Below are positions 1-10,394 of a DNA stretch of 64,000 nt, piece after piece (positions within the stretch are counted from its first letter, which is position 1; every line of letters begins with the position of its first letter). The position numbers were made by a program, and so were the translations under genes. The notes under the pieces were generated by a model. It was given only the letters and a program-made list of their open reading frames with translations, searched no databases and was not told the DNA's origin. Source of the stretch: Polytrichum commune (taxonomy: Eukaryota; Streptophyta; Polytrichopsida; Polytrichales; Polytrichaceae); assembly GCA_950295325.1 (NCBI GenBank), contig OX485805.1:680501-744500 (forward strand). Direction: 5' to 3'.

Positions 1-1267
1 TTCTCAAATTTTAAAGCTCGTACAAATATCTTATTCATTGTCAAAGTGAAGGTTCTCTCTCTTATATTAAATGATCATATAGCCCCCACCCCAACTACGA
101 TGACTTCTTGAACCTAGAATGGTTAACAAATTTCAAAGAGATAGTCCAATCCCTTATGAACACATGATATCTTTTTGATGTTTGTTCTTAGATCCGCACC
201 TACCACATACCGATCAATATATAGGTGTTTTTTTTAACTCCTACATGCTTTTGGGACCCAGTGTGGCCATGTCATACATTGCTTATTTTTAAATTATAGA
301 TTGTGAAGCCTAACATATTGTGATGTCATTGTTTTGGTGGATAATGATTACCTTGTTGTCTTGAGAGGTTACACTTCTTGACATCCACACAAAGCGAGTT
401 GGAAAGAATTTAATGAAGATTTTCATATCATCAAGTGTAAGGAGAGGATACTCAATTAGCATGAACATGCTAAAAGCATTTAGGGATGAAGATGAGTAAC
501 CGAATTAGGCTCGCTGACCACAGAAAGGCTTGAATTGTCCTCTTCTTTTGCCAAGTTCAAATTTAAGAGGGAAACGAAATTAAGAAAGAAAACAAACTCT
601 CCGGTGGAGTTCGGAGAAAGAAATCTTTGAAAGCGGCAAGGAGGAACTTGAAAAGCTTAAGCTATGTAAGATACGTACATTGAAGTCATCGCCATCCATC
701 GACTGACTGACTGACTGACACAAAGCATCATCATCACTGACACCGATCCATCTATTCTCAGTACCTCTCACATTCCCCATTTAGCCATCTCATAGCTTCT
801 TTATTCTGCACTTTCATTCCGGCATCTACCATAACTTATCATATCTGTCCCTCCACCCTTCTGCACAAACCCTCTCAATATTGTTCGGCTGCAGATCAGC
901 AGGTGCGTGATGTGACGCACTCATAATTTTGGTCTGGGACAAGTCGCGATTTGGAGCCGTTTGAGGTGGATGTTGTGTTTGCAATTAGGGTTTCATCGAC
1001 TTTTTTAAAATTAGGGTGGGGTGGAGAGGAGGTGATTGCTGTGTGTGCCATTAGGGTTCTGAGTAGTGTCTGGAGAGAGCCTGATGTGATGGTGATGGTG
1101 ATGCTGTGATGATGATTAGGATAGGCTTCGATGCATTGAAGATCGACTGTGTTCTGGTTCGTTGTTGCGGCGGGGTGTGGAGTGATCTTGCATCCATCTA
1201 TTCGATCCTTGTGAAGTGGCAGTAAAGTATCGTAACTTACAGAGAGGGTTTAACAGCCCTTGTGGCC
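1..1267. other. 5' intergenic region and probable promoter/leader of the coiled-coil gene
   Basis: No convincing gene is seen. A short GACT microsatellite lies near 700-719. Plant telo-box-like ATTAGGGTTT strings lie near 985 and 1050, in the stretch that probably forms the promoter or 5' leader of the gene starting at 1268. Short open frames here lack domain character or splice logic. Confidence 0.5.
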
Positions 1268-4160
1268 ATGGCGGAGTTTTCGTCTTCCCCCTCCGCCTCG
1301 TCCTCTGTGGAAACCACCGTAATCTTCTTCCCATTCCATTGCATTCCTCTATTCTTATCCTTTTGTTTAGCTTAATAGCCATTGCATTTCAGTTTATGTT
1401 GGCCTTGCGATGGCCAGAATAGGACTGCCCTCATCCCCCCAGTTTTTTGAAACATTGGTAGCGGAATGTCTTGAGAAATATCAAAGAATATTGAAACCGA
1501 GCTTCAAGGTAGGTTGTCATTTCCGTTCATAATTTAGATGGTCGGACATTATGTGAGGCTCAATCTCAAATGCAAGTCCACTTTCTTTGTTTTTCTCAAT
1601 TGAATTATTGGGAATGGGTTCGAGAAACGGTCAACAATTTTGAAACCGAGCTCCACGGTAGGTGGTTATTTCCATTCATATTTTAGGTGGTTTCATGATA
1701 TCTCATGAGGCATTAAAAATAACTGCAACTCGGCACTCTTTCTTTGGGTTAAGGGAATGTCAAATTAAATGGAGAAATAATATGTGCGTAATGTTTGGAG
1801 GGCTTTGTCATGAATCGAACATGATCTGTGCAAGAAAAATTCGATCGCCTGTGATCAGTGTAGTAGCACTTTTCCCTCTATGAATATGGCAAAGTATTTA
1901 ATCTAAGAAGATCTGGGATGCGTTTCTATCTTGTATCTTCAGGAAGTACAACGCAGCTACAAGCATGATACCCGTTGTAAAGAGTAAATGATTGGCTATG
2001 TGCCTACACTTATGGTTTTGATTGATATAATATATTTCTGGCAGTCATCGTTACTTCTGTTGAGAATAAGTATTTGAAAAGAAATCCTGACTCTAATCAA
2101 CTCTATTCCGTCGTTTGAAGGATATGGCTCTGGATGCAAGCTTCTCTGGACCCAATAATATGGAGACAGATGATTTACCTGTAAATGCAAGCCAAGCTGC
2201 AAATGAAAATACAGAGGCAAAGGACATGACTGAGACATCTATCTCCGAACCTGTGGATGTGGAGGCAAAGGCTACAACAATAGATGCAAGCCTCTCTAAT
2301 AGAGGGAACACGGGGGCACCTCCATCCCCTGTAAGATCTTCTGGTTATCATTGTTACAACCTCCCCCATACTCTGTCAACTGACAGTATGATGTGCTTGA
2401 GTTATGTATTCTGAGAAAGCATGGTCCTCCTTGCCGTTTTGTTTTGGATTTACACTTGCATTGGATAAAATTCAGAGAAGGAATGTTTCTGAAGTCCTTG
2501 ATCAGGTGGTTGTAGCTGATTCAGAATGTTCACATTGGTTTTAAGTTTTTGTAAACCTCTGGTTCATATTGAGAGTGTTCTGTCCCTGAAATGCATCATA
2601 CATAATCACAATCTTACCACATCCACTTCCACATAAAGAGATTAAATTGGGTGTTGTTTATTACGTCACCTTGGTACCATTCATTATCATATTGATCTTG
2701 TTCATATGAATATCATACTCCAGGTCCTCAAAGCTGCTCATGCTCTTTTACAGATATCAGCCTGTTCTTAAAGCAGATGGCACCTGTAATAGGATAAGCT
2801 GGTTTCATCTTGCTTTACGTGACTTTGAATATCAGATGCACACCATATTAATGCTGTTTGGTTCAGGATCTTGGGCATTTGAAGGGACTGAATGAGTCAA
2901 GGACACAACTGCTAAGCCGTGTGCAAGCATTGAAAAAGGTAACAAGATCTTAATCACCTGTTTACTTTGCAATCTTAAAGTGGAAATGTACCAACTGAAT
3001 TGGGTACAGAATATTATATTATTAGGTGCCAAATCACATGTCTATGGCCATGACTCTGAAACTTTTCATTTAGTTTTCACAGGCGTGAAGTAATTTCCTC
3101 CTCAATAATGTAATCTGATCTATGTTGAGCCAGGATCTTGAAAGTTGGCGGGGCAAGCTGGATATGCAAGTCAAATCCTACAGGGCGGTAAGTTAATCTT
3201 GTCCAACTAAATTGTGAACCAGGTTGGCAGTTTTAGGCAAGTGGGTGAATGAATTCTTTTGTAGGGAACAACCTGCTCAACTAAGTGCAGCACAACAAAA
3301 TATTTATGCTGTAATTTCTTTGATTTAAATGACTCCCTGTCATATTGTGCATCCCAAGAATTTTTACTAACAATCTTGGTAAGCACCAACTTGTATTAAC
3401 AGCAGTATTTGCTTCATGTCACAGATATTTATTGATATCACTTTGCAGAAAATATTCACAAGCATGGGATAAATATCTAATTGGTTACATTGCTTAATAG
3501 TCTTGCATTAAGGAGAGGATGCTTTACTAATATGGTGGGAGTTGATTGATACAGGAGCTTGGAGATCTCAGGAGCTCACTAAACTCTGAAGTTGAGCAAC
3601 TCCGGGTTGTAAGTGCTGTAAATCTGTTACCCCTTTCAAGTGTATATTAAGTTAGTGAAAGTTATATATTGAGCTCAAAATCCTTTTTTTGAATGAAGCA
3701 ATTCTTGGATTTGTGGTTACATTGTTCATTCTAGTTGGAATGAATCATGAATATCGCCCTTCAGCTTTATAATCTCAAATACGACCCTTCATGTTTTTCA
3801 TATCTGTATAGACAGAAAAACCATTCCTAGGTTGTGGCACTCCAGGGATGGTTGCATTCTCTATGTCAGCTGACACAGTTCATTTCTCCTTCTCTTAGGA
3901 ATTTCAAGACCTGAGGAATACCCTCAAAAAGCAGCTCGAGCTCACTAACACAAAGGTCGCTAAGCAGGTCTTTGATCGAAACCACCAAACTGACAACTCA
4001 TAATGGGTTCTGCATTAGTAATCAAGCATTGTGTTTGAAAACCTCGTGTATTCTTTGTATAGCCCTAATATGTGGCCATTCTATTCTGCAGGATGAACCT
4101 GTGGAGGTTGTAGTTGCTCCAAGTTCTCCATCTTTGTCAACAGGATCGCCTCAGGAGTAG
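1268..4160 (+). CDS. Small acidic/coiled-coil protein, function unknown (8 exons)
   Basis: I do not recognise the family. Phase-consistent exons are 1268-1318, 2121-2330, 2724-2753, 2867-2938, 3134-3187, 3555-3608, 3899-3955 (or to 3967) and 4092-4160, giving about 198-202 residues. The first 17 residues are Ser-rich (MAEFSSSPSASSS). About 70 acidic, Thr/Ala-rich low-complexity residues follow (METDD, EAKDMTE). The rest is a heptad-like helix rich in Leu, Glu and Arg (DLGHLKGLNESRTQLLSR, DLESWRGKLD, ELGDLRSSLNSEVEQLR, EFQDLRNTLKKQLEL), and the end is SPSLSTGSPQE then TAG. Every exon from 2867 to 3955 is a multiple of 3 and phase 0, a repeat-like architecture that suits a coiled coil extended by exon units. 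The third exon lacks a GT donor: the only in-frame exit is at ATATC. The start is the first ATG, after a telo-box leader. A role in a membrane-tethering or scaffold complex would be a guess. Confidence 0.7.
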
Positions 4161-5461
4161 AGCTAGATTCTGTTGCAAGATACATAGTGGTATGTATTAC
4201 TTGATTTCTTAGGCAGTGCACCCCATTTGAGAGGTGGTAAATTTGAACCATCAACGTTGTGTATGGTCAATTTGCTTTGATCCTTCTGGTACTTGTAATT
4301 ACAGAATACTTCCAGTCAACATTCCCTGTGAAGAAATTCTGAAAATACCGTAGTTATAATTGCAAGTAGATATATTTCTGGAACCCTTAGGATATCAATA
4401 ACCACATCTCGTTGCATCAACTCAGGGATAGTGTATTGCACGTTGTTCCAATACAATTACAATGTGTTATTGAAATGGGATATTTGGTTTATGTTTCTTT
4501 CAACATCACATTGTTACCGTAGTGAAACAATATAGTATCTAGAAACTTATTATTTCAAGAATGTGCCCAATTTCAAATTTGAGATATAATTCCAAATTAG
4601 TATGGATTGTTCGAAAACCATTTCTGTACCTCTATCAGCATGGATGTGATCGCTTGGTGGTGTGACAGCTTTCGTTGTTGAGTTAATGATTCGTATATAA
4701 CACACAGAATGAAAGCTGGAAGATATTTCATCTTTTCGTTCACCTCAAAATTTTCAACTTTCGATCGCTACACAAGGCCGGTCAGCATCGCCACATGCAC
4801 AAAGAAGAGCATCGACACAAGTTCCATCCAGGAGGAGCTGACACGTGCACAAAATTGTGCGAGGGACCAAAAAGTATTTGAAGTTCCTTAGATATTTGAG
4901 CATACATTTTGAACCATTTTAAACATGCATGTCTTCTCAAGTGCCTTAAAATATTTTAACCTGCGCTATTGTTAATTTATCCGACTTGCAATCGCCGTTA
5001 CCTACCATCCCGGGGAGTTTTTATGGGTATGCCGGGGAGTTTTTATGGGTACAGGTTGACATTTTTTAGTTTCTCTTTAAAGTTTCAAGTATATTTTCTA
5101 CATTTCCCGTAAAATAATCAGCAATATTCCAGAAGTTTTGAACTGCACCCGTCATTTCTCAAGCTCAACTAGTTCATCTGTTACTAGCGGTCAGTTCTCC
5201 CCGTACATTGATCCCAAATACGACAGTCCTCCCGAACTGATTGTTTGGATTTTTTTAATAATTATTACAGTGTTAGATGTAATTCGAGTGCGACTCATGT
5301 GACCGCTGGACATGCCACTGGAAATTTCTCAAATTGTCCTATGACCATCAAAACTGGAACCTTTCAAATTGATAAGTATGGAATCACTCCAATTCCAATT
5401 ACAAGGGCTTCTCACTCACCCAAACATCTCTAACACTTTGAGATCTCTGCATAAATATAAC
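4161..5461. other. Intergenic between coiled-coil gene and P0
   Basis: 3' flanks of two convergent genes. A GGGGAGTTTTTATGGGTA-like string is repeated in tandem at about 5013-5050. The short open frames show no recognisable domain. Confidence 0.4.
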
Positions 5462-7304
5462 CTAGTCGAATAGACCGAAACCCATGTCATCGTCGGACTC
5501 TTCCTTCTCCTCAACCTTCTCCTCCTCCTTAGCAGCTTCTGGGGCAGCGGCACTGCTCTCCTGAGCAACTGGTGCAGCAGCCACAGCAAACTTGGATGGG
5601 TCCTGTTGCCAGAAACCATATTATTGGCAAAAACGAATTGAAAAAAACGTATCACATTTCAAATAATGGTAGGCAGTAAATCACAAAATAGGCATGAAGA
5701 GATAGCTGATCCAGATATTCTCATAGTACGTACTCAACCTAGAGTAAATGAAGGACTCAAGATCAAGAATGAAGTGGATAGTCAATAAACGTGCAGAAAT
5801 AGCCACAGCGCACCCATCAGGTCTTCATGGAAGAATCCACCTTCCATGGCATTCCTAACTATCAATATTGTGTACATTTTAGCAGCCAAGCATATATGAG
5901 AAGGTGGCGGCAGGAAACATTTCTAAATCAACTGACCTTGAGGTACTCCTTGGTCTTCTCAGCAAGAGGGAAGGAGTACTCAGTCTCAACAGCGATAGCC
6001 AACAAGTTCTTGTAAGCGTTGACGAAGGCGTGTGGTGCGGCAGCGAGAGTGGGATACCCAATGCCCAAAGACAGAGCAGCCACGGTGGCCACACCGCACA
6101 GGAACTTGTCCAACAAATCATCCTCGGTCAGGTCCAACACAGCAGGTGCAAAGGTCGATCCATTATCGTAGATGTTCACCACCACAAGACCGTATGAGAA
6201 AGGACGGATTCCAAGCTTGGCCAGAAGAGCAGCCTCTGAAGATCCTACCTTCTCTCCCTTGTGGATAAGTTCCACTGGAGCAATAATTTCGACAGTACCC
6301 TTGTTAATCTTGGTGGGAATGTTGAGGACCTAGAATTTCAAAATTGCAAAATATGTTAGCCATGCAGTGCCACATAGACACAGTGTCAGACTGAAGTACT
6401 TGCAGTTAAAGTTCACCAAAGGCACATGGTGACTGTAGGACGCACCTTCCAAAGACAAATCTCTTATGTATATATACACCATTTTAAGCATCGACTACAC
6501 AAAGGCATGACAGTAACATATAAAATATTATTTCCTTTGCAGCCGCTTCATTTCGAACACTTACGTTCACCGTCGAAAGGTCTTCTACGCAATGCACTCG
6601 ATCGACGAGACGAGGCGCACGTAGTACCATGTACATACTAATTTTTCAGTGATTCTTATATCAGTGAATTGAAGATACATAAGGAGCACGTTTCGAAAGG
6701 AACTGGAAAATTTGTTTCAAACCTGGAAGAAAGATGTCTGTGAGGGGTCGAGACCGGTGTTGCCAGGGGGCACGACCACGTCAATAGGAGCCACGAGACC
6801 CACACGAGCGGGAGCTCCGACCTTGTACTTGGCAATCTCCTCACGCACTTCCTTCAAGTCGCCTTTGGTGAAGATAAGTCCGACATTACCCTGCACAACT
6901 CGCTCCCCTCAGCAAACCATTCTATGCGCCATAAACCTAATCCAGCTTCATTACCAGAAGCTCTTTAGCAACAGATTATATGCACCATAAAACCCTAATC
7001 CAATATCTTTACCGAGACCTCCTCGGCACTTAGGAAAAAGACATACCACAAGTAGGGGGAGAAGATTGGTGTAGGCGTCGTTGCCGGTCTTCTCGGCATG
7101 GATACGGATGGACCTCTTCATCATGGTGTTCTTGCCCATCAACACCACAGAGTCGGGCCTCAAACCCTGACGAATTCCCTGCAACTGCTTGGACCCAACA
7201 TTGTCAGCGGCGCACACCAACACCTGGGTGAACTCCTCCAACAAATCGCACAGCTTCTTGTCGTAGGCGATCTTCTTCTCCGCCTTGGTGCCCTTGAACC
7301 CCAT
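5462..7304 (-). CDS. RPLP0: 60S acidic ribosomal protein P0 (uL10), 4 exons
   Basis: P0 anchors the ribosomal P-stalk: it binds 28S rRNA in the GTPase centre and carries P1/P2 dimers that recruit elongation factors. Exons (minus strand) are 7304-7047, 6890-6723, 6329-5937 and 5602-5462, all phase 0, giving 319 residues, the normal family length of about 320. The N-terminus [18 protein letters not shown] is followed by the uL10 rRNA-binding domain (about 1-110, with [12 protein letters not shown]). The P0-specific insertion follows ([12 protein letters not shown], then [16 protein letters not shown]). The C-terminal domain contains the helical P1/P2-binding region, an Ala-rich hinge and the universal stalk tail ending [11 protein letters not shown]. 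The start is the ATG after which the family N-terminus begins; an upstream in-frame ATG 15 bp away is less likely. The gene looks intact. Confidence 0.97.
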
Positions 7305-7372
7305 TGTGAACGATTTCAACTAAGTTTCAAAAACAGGGGGCCGAGCCGTGACGATCACGGACAAGGCGGGCT

Positions 7373-7494
7373 TAAACCCTTTAACCCGTGCTGTGCTTCT
7401 GAACTTCGGTGATGGAGAGAACGGAAAAGACCGAAGCCGATGTTCCAAAGACTTATGTACCCCGCCCCCAACCTCTATAAGTTAGGGTTAGGGC
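7373..7494 (-). promoter_or_regulatory. Telo-box promoter elements of the P0 gene
   Basis: On the minus strand, upstream of the P0 start, tandem CCCTAACCCTAA lies at 7482-7493, with a weaker AAACCC-type string near 7373-7385. Telo-boxes are an established feature of plant ribosomal-protein and ribosome-biogenesis promoters. A TATA-like CTTATAGAGG lies just downstream of the telo-box. Confidence 0.65.
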
Positions 7495-7670
7495 TTGCAC
7501 ATGTGGACCAATGAGATGCCTCATAATCGGTCCAGAGAAGCTATGACGCTAGTCAACTGAGCCACCGTGGCACTGAGGAGATTCAGTCGCCGCCAGCTAC
7601 GCCTGCCGCGGCACTGACTTGCGGCAGCGGCGTATACCTGGAGTGAAGGGAAGGCTAGAACCCAGCTGGG

Positions 7671-7703
7671 TAGATAGATAGAAACTCCGGTCCCTATTTA
7701 AAG
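7671..7703. repeat. 33-bp sequence repeated at 48432-48464
   Basis: A GATA-repeat lead followed by GAAACTCCGGTCCC and TATTTAAAG is present without mismatch here and at 48432-48464. It lies upstream of the P0 gene and includes a TATA-like TATTTAAAG. At the second site it is bracketed by a direct repeat, so this site may be the source or another copy. Confidence 0.8.
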
Positions 7704-7912
7704 GGGCCAGCGTGAATGAAGTGTCCGTTCATATTGTCAAATGACCCGATGCCCTCCAGACAAGGGGAAATTTGGACAATACTACTCTCCCCTTCCGGGG
7801 ATGGACACTATAGTAACCGGAAAACAAAATAAAGGTAGCCCTCCTTAGTTGATTAGCGCGCAGTTGCGTCAGTGTTATAGTATAGGATGTAGTTTGTTGT
7901 GTTTGGTGAACG

Positions 7913-8016
7913 CCAAGTCATGTTTCCTTGGCTGGTTGAGGGAGGATGTTTAGCTACATGTAGACAGTCCGGGTTCGACTCCCGTTGAGTCCGACTGAGC
8001 GTTTAGTGTGTTATAC
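7913..8016 (+). mobile_element. tRNA-like (SINE-type) element candidate
   Basis: A match to the RNA polymerase III B box, GGTTCGACTCC, lies at 7972-7982. An A-box-like TGGCTGGTTGAG lies at 7929-7940, and the roughly 30-bp spacing between them is normal for tRNA genes and tRNA-derived SINEs. No complete cloverleaf was recognised by eye. The block is bounded by an 11-bp inverted repeat (CCAAGTCATGT at 7913-7923 and ACATGACTTGG at 8006-8016). It could be a SINE head, a decayed tRNA or chance. Confidence 0.4.
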
Positions 8017-8137
8017 ATGACTTGGTGCTGCTAGTGATTTAAAGGCAGGAAAATTGTATCAACCAGCCGGCTCCTACCCGTCTTCCTGAGCTATTGGAGT
8101 TTACATTGTTCAATAAATAAAGGACTATTTTATGATC

Positions 8138-9375
8138 ATTTTCTTATTATTGTTATTTTGTTTGTTTGTTTATTTATTTATTTATTATTCCGTTGGTATT
8201 GCTTGGTTATTTTCAATTCGTCTTTTATGTAGAAGGATTGAACTAGCATATTGTATGGCAATGGTATTTATTTCTTTGAATGTATGGTTTATAGGATTTT
8301 GAGGTAGTTTAAATGTTTGTTCAAGTTGTTTCATTGACGGGGTGTGTGTGGTTCCTCTAGCTCCGGCCGAGATGACTATAAGTGGGTCTACCTTCCAGCC
8401 TTGTTGAGTGATGTCATCCATAAGTGGTTGATACTTTTGGATTTTATTGTCAATTGTATCTTGTGGGAATCTGTCGTTTGTGTATGTGAATTCGATAAAT
8501 TGTACCGTGAGGTTGTATGTTGGGTGTGGTGGTGGGGTGGTGGGGTGCTTTGGTGTGGGAGTTCTTTGATACATAGGAGGTCGGGTTTAAATCTTGCGTT
8601 GCAGTGGCATCTTTGTTGTCCACATGTACATGGTAGGAGCCATGTGGGGATTGTATTTTCTTATGGGTTGTTGTCGAATGTCCCTGCATTCATAAAGATG
8701 TAGCATCTTGATTTTTGCGATGATAGGATTAGTTTTCTTAGTTCCCATACTGCTTTGTTATGTCTTTTGGTTCTTAGGGCATGTATATGGTGTTGATTGC
8801 ATTTTAACAATACATGTAGCCATGTATCTGCATAAGAAGAATTACAGATTGGGCATGTGATAGATGGAAATCTTTCTATGCCAAAAAATAGTTGTTTTCT
8901 GGCGTTGCCCATGTATTGTCCAGTTCGGAATTTTAGTATGCATGTTTTTTGTGAGTCTGATATTATAGGGTTAGACCAGAAATTATTAAATATTTCATTA
9001 TCAATGTCAGGGTTCGTTGTCCATTTGCTAATGTTGGGGAATTGTTCTGACATGGCTTTTATATTGTTAGCTCGGTCGTGTTTAGTTAAGTATGTTTCGA
9101 GGCATCTGACAGGGCCTTTGTCAGGTCGCTTGTTTGGTCCAGGCTAGGTGTCTTTTTGGAAATAGTATGGTGTGGTGTGTGCAAATTCGTATGGTTTGGT
9201 AGCGAATCTGTATCTTTTTTTGGCGTCTTGCTTTGCTAATTGATCTGCTTCCTCATTTCCATCAATGTTTGTGTGTGCTTTTACCTTATATATCGTAGTG
9301 GGTTGCGTTCGGTTTTTTAGTATTTCTACCATAGATGTTAATATAGTTTTGTCCGCATGGTTGTTATACATGTGT
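8138..9375 (-). mobile_element. LINE-type non-LTR retrotransposon, 5'-truncated 3' end
   Basis: Reading on the minus strand, the fragment starts inside an RNase H domain (about 9371-9147; contains VKAHTNIDGNEEADQLAK, the typical RNase H C-terminal part). It continues in the same frame past one TAG codon (9146-9144) into a zinc-knuckle-like reverse-transcriptase tail (CPICNSSYADTWLHVLLKC, about 8840). It ends in a C-terminal region spread over other frames (8689-8450 and 8574-8185), so at least one or two frameshifts are present. The 3' end is a short A-rich tail built of AAATA/AAACA units (8138-8190 in + coordinates). Loss of the 5' part with retention of tail and 3' end is the usual result of incomplete target-primed reverse transcription. 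It is not functional as it stands. Confidence 0.82.
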
Positions 9376-10394
9376 AGTTGGGTACATCATACATGTGTCA
9401 CACTTTGAACTTTGAAGCCTTCAACGCCTAAACATGCAAAATTGCCCTTCAACGAAGGCCTTTTTGGTTGGAAGCCTTCACAAAGCTATGTAATATATTT
9501 CGCAAAGAATTGTCATAGTTAATACCTAAGGGACCAACCCATACACTCGTTCCTTGTTGGATGCCTAAACCCTTGCCTCCAATGAACTAGTGTACAGGTT
9601 AGTTCACCCCAACCATACCTAAGATATGCGGGTATTTAGTGGCTCGTTGTTCTTTAATGCTATGGTCCAATAATGAAGTTTGCATAGAAAATGAAGACGA
9701 TGCATTATGGGAAAAGACGAGGATGTGAGGACGAGAGTGCAAGGAAAATGTGCTCAAGGGCACACTTGCGAACGAGCGTTCGTGAATGAAGGATGCAGGT
9801 GGCGGTGCGCATCATTTACGAACGCTCGTTCGTGAGCGCGGCTACACGTACATTTACGAGCGGTCATTCGTGAAGGAGGTGGACAGGGGGTCGCACCCTT
9901 TCACGAACGAGCGTTCGCGAATGAGGTGGGTATGCAAGAATGAACATAATCGCATCAACATCCACAATACAAGAGAAGGGGTCGAGGGTACAAAATTTAA
10001 AACAATGTGATGCAGAGAACATAAGCTCATATATTAATTCAATGAATATTTACATTTGTCTCACGTGATAGTCTATCATATTTTTCTAAGGCAACATGAT
10101 GCCGTGTCCTACAAAATTGGTCAGCCTTAAGGGAGATCGTTGAAGAGGGCTCTCGTAGGCCATGGGATGTCGATGGAGAGAAAAACATCGCAAGGTTAGT
10201 GAGGTTACGAACGTGCATTTGTAAAAAGAGTGGTATTCTCATAGATGAGCTACCTCGTCATCGGGGGGAGGGGCAGCGGCGCTGGACCGAGTAGCAGGTC
10301 CCTCCTCAACGATTAACGAACGCGCGTTTGTAACCTCTACAGCCGCCTCCACCTCCATGGCCTCGGCCTCACGCTCCGACTGAGACGCCTGGGT

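Noticed and set aside
8344-8703. A 119-codon plus-strand open frame
   Set aside because: It is the antisense of the LINE C-terminal region, which has recognisable motifs on the minus strand.
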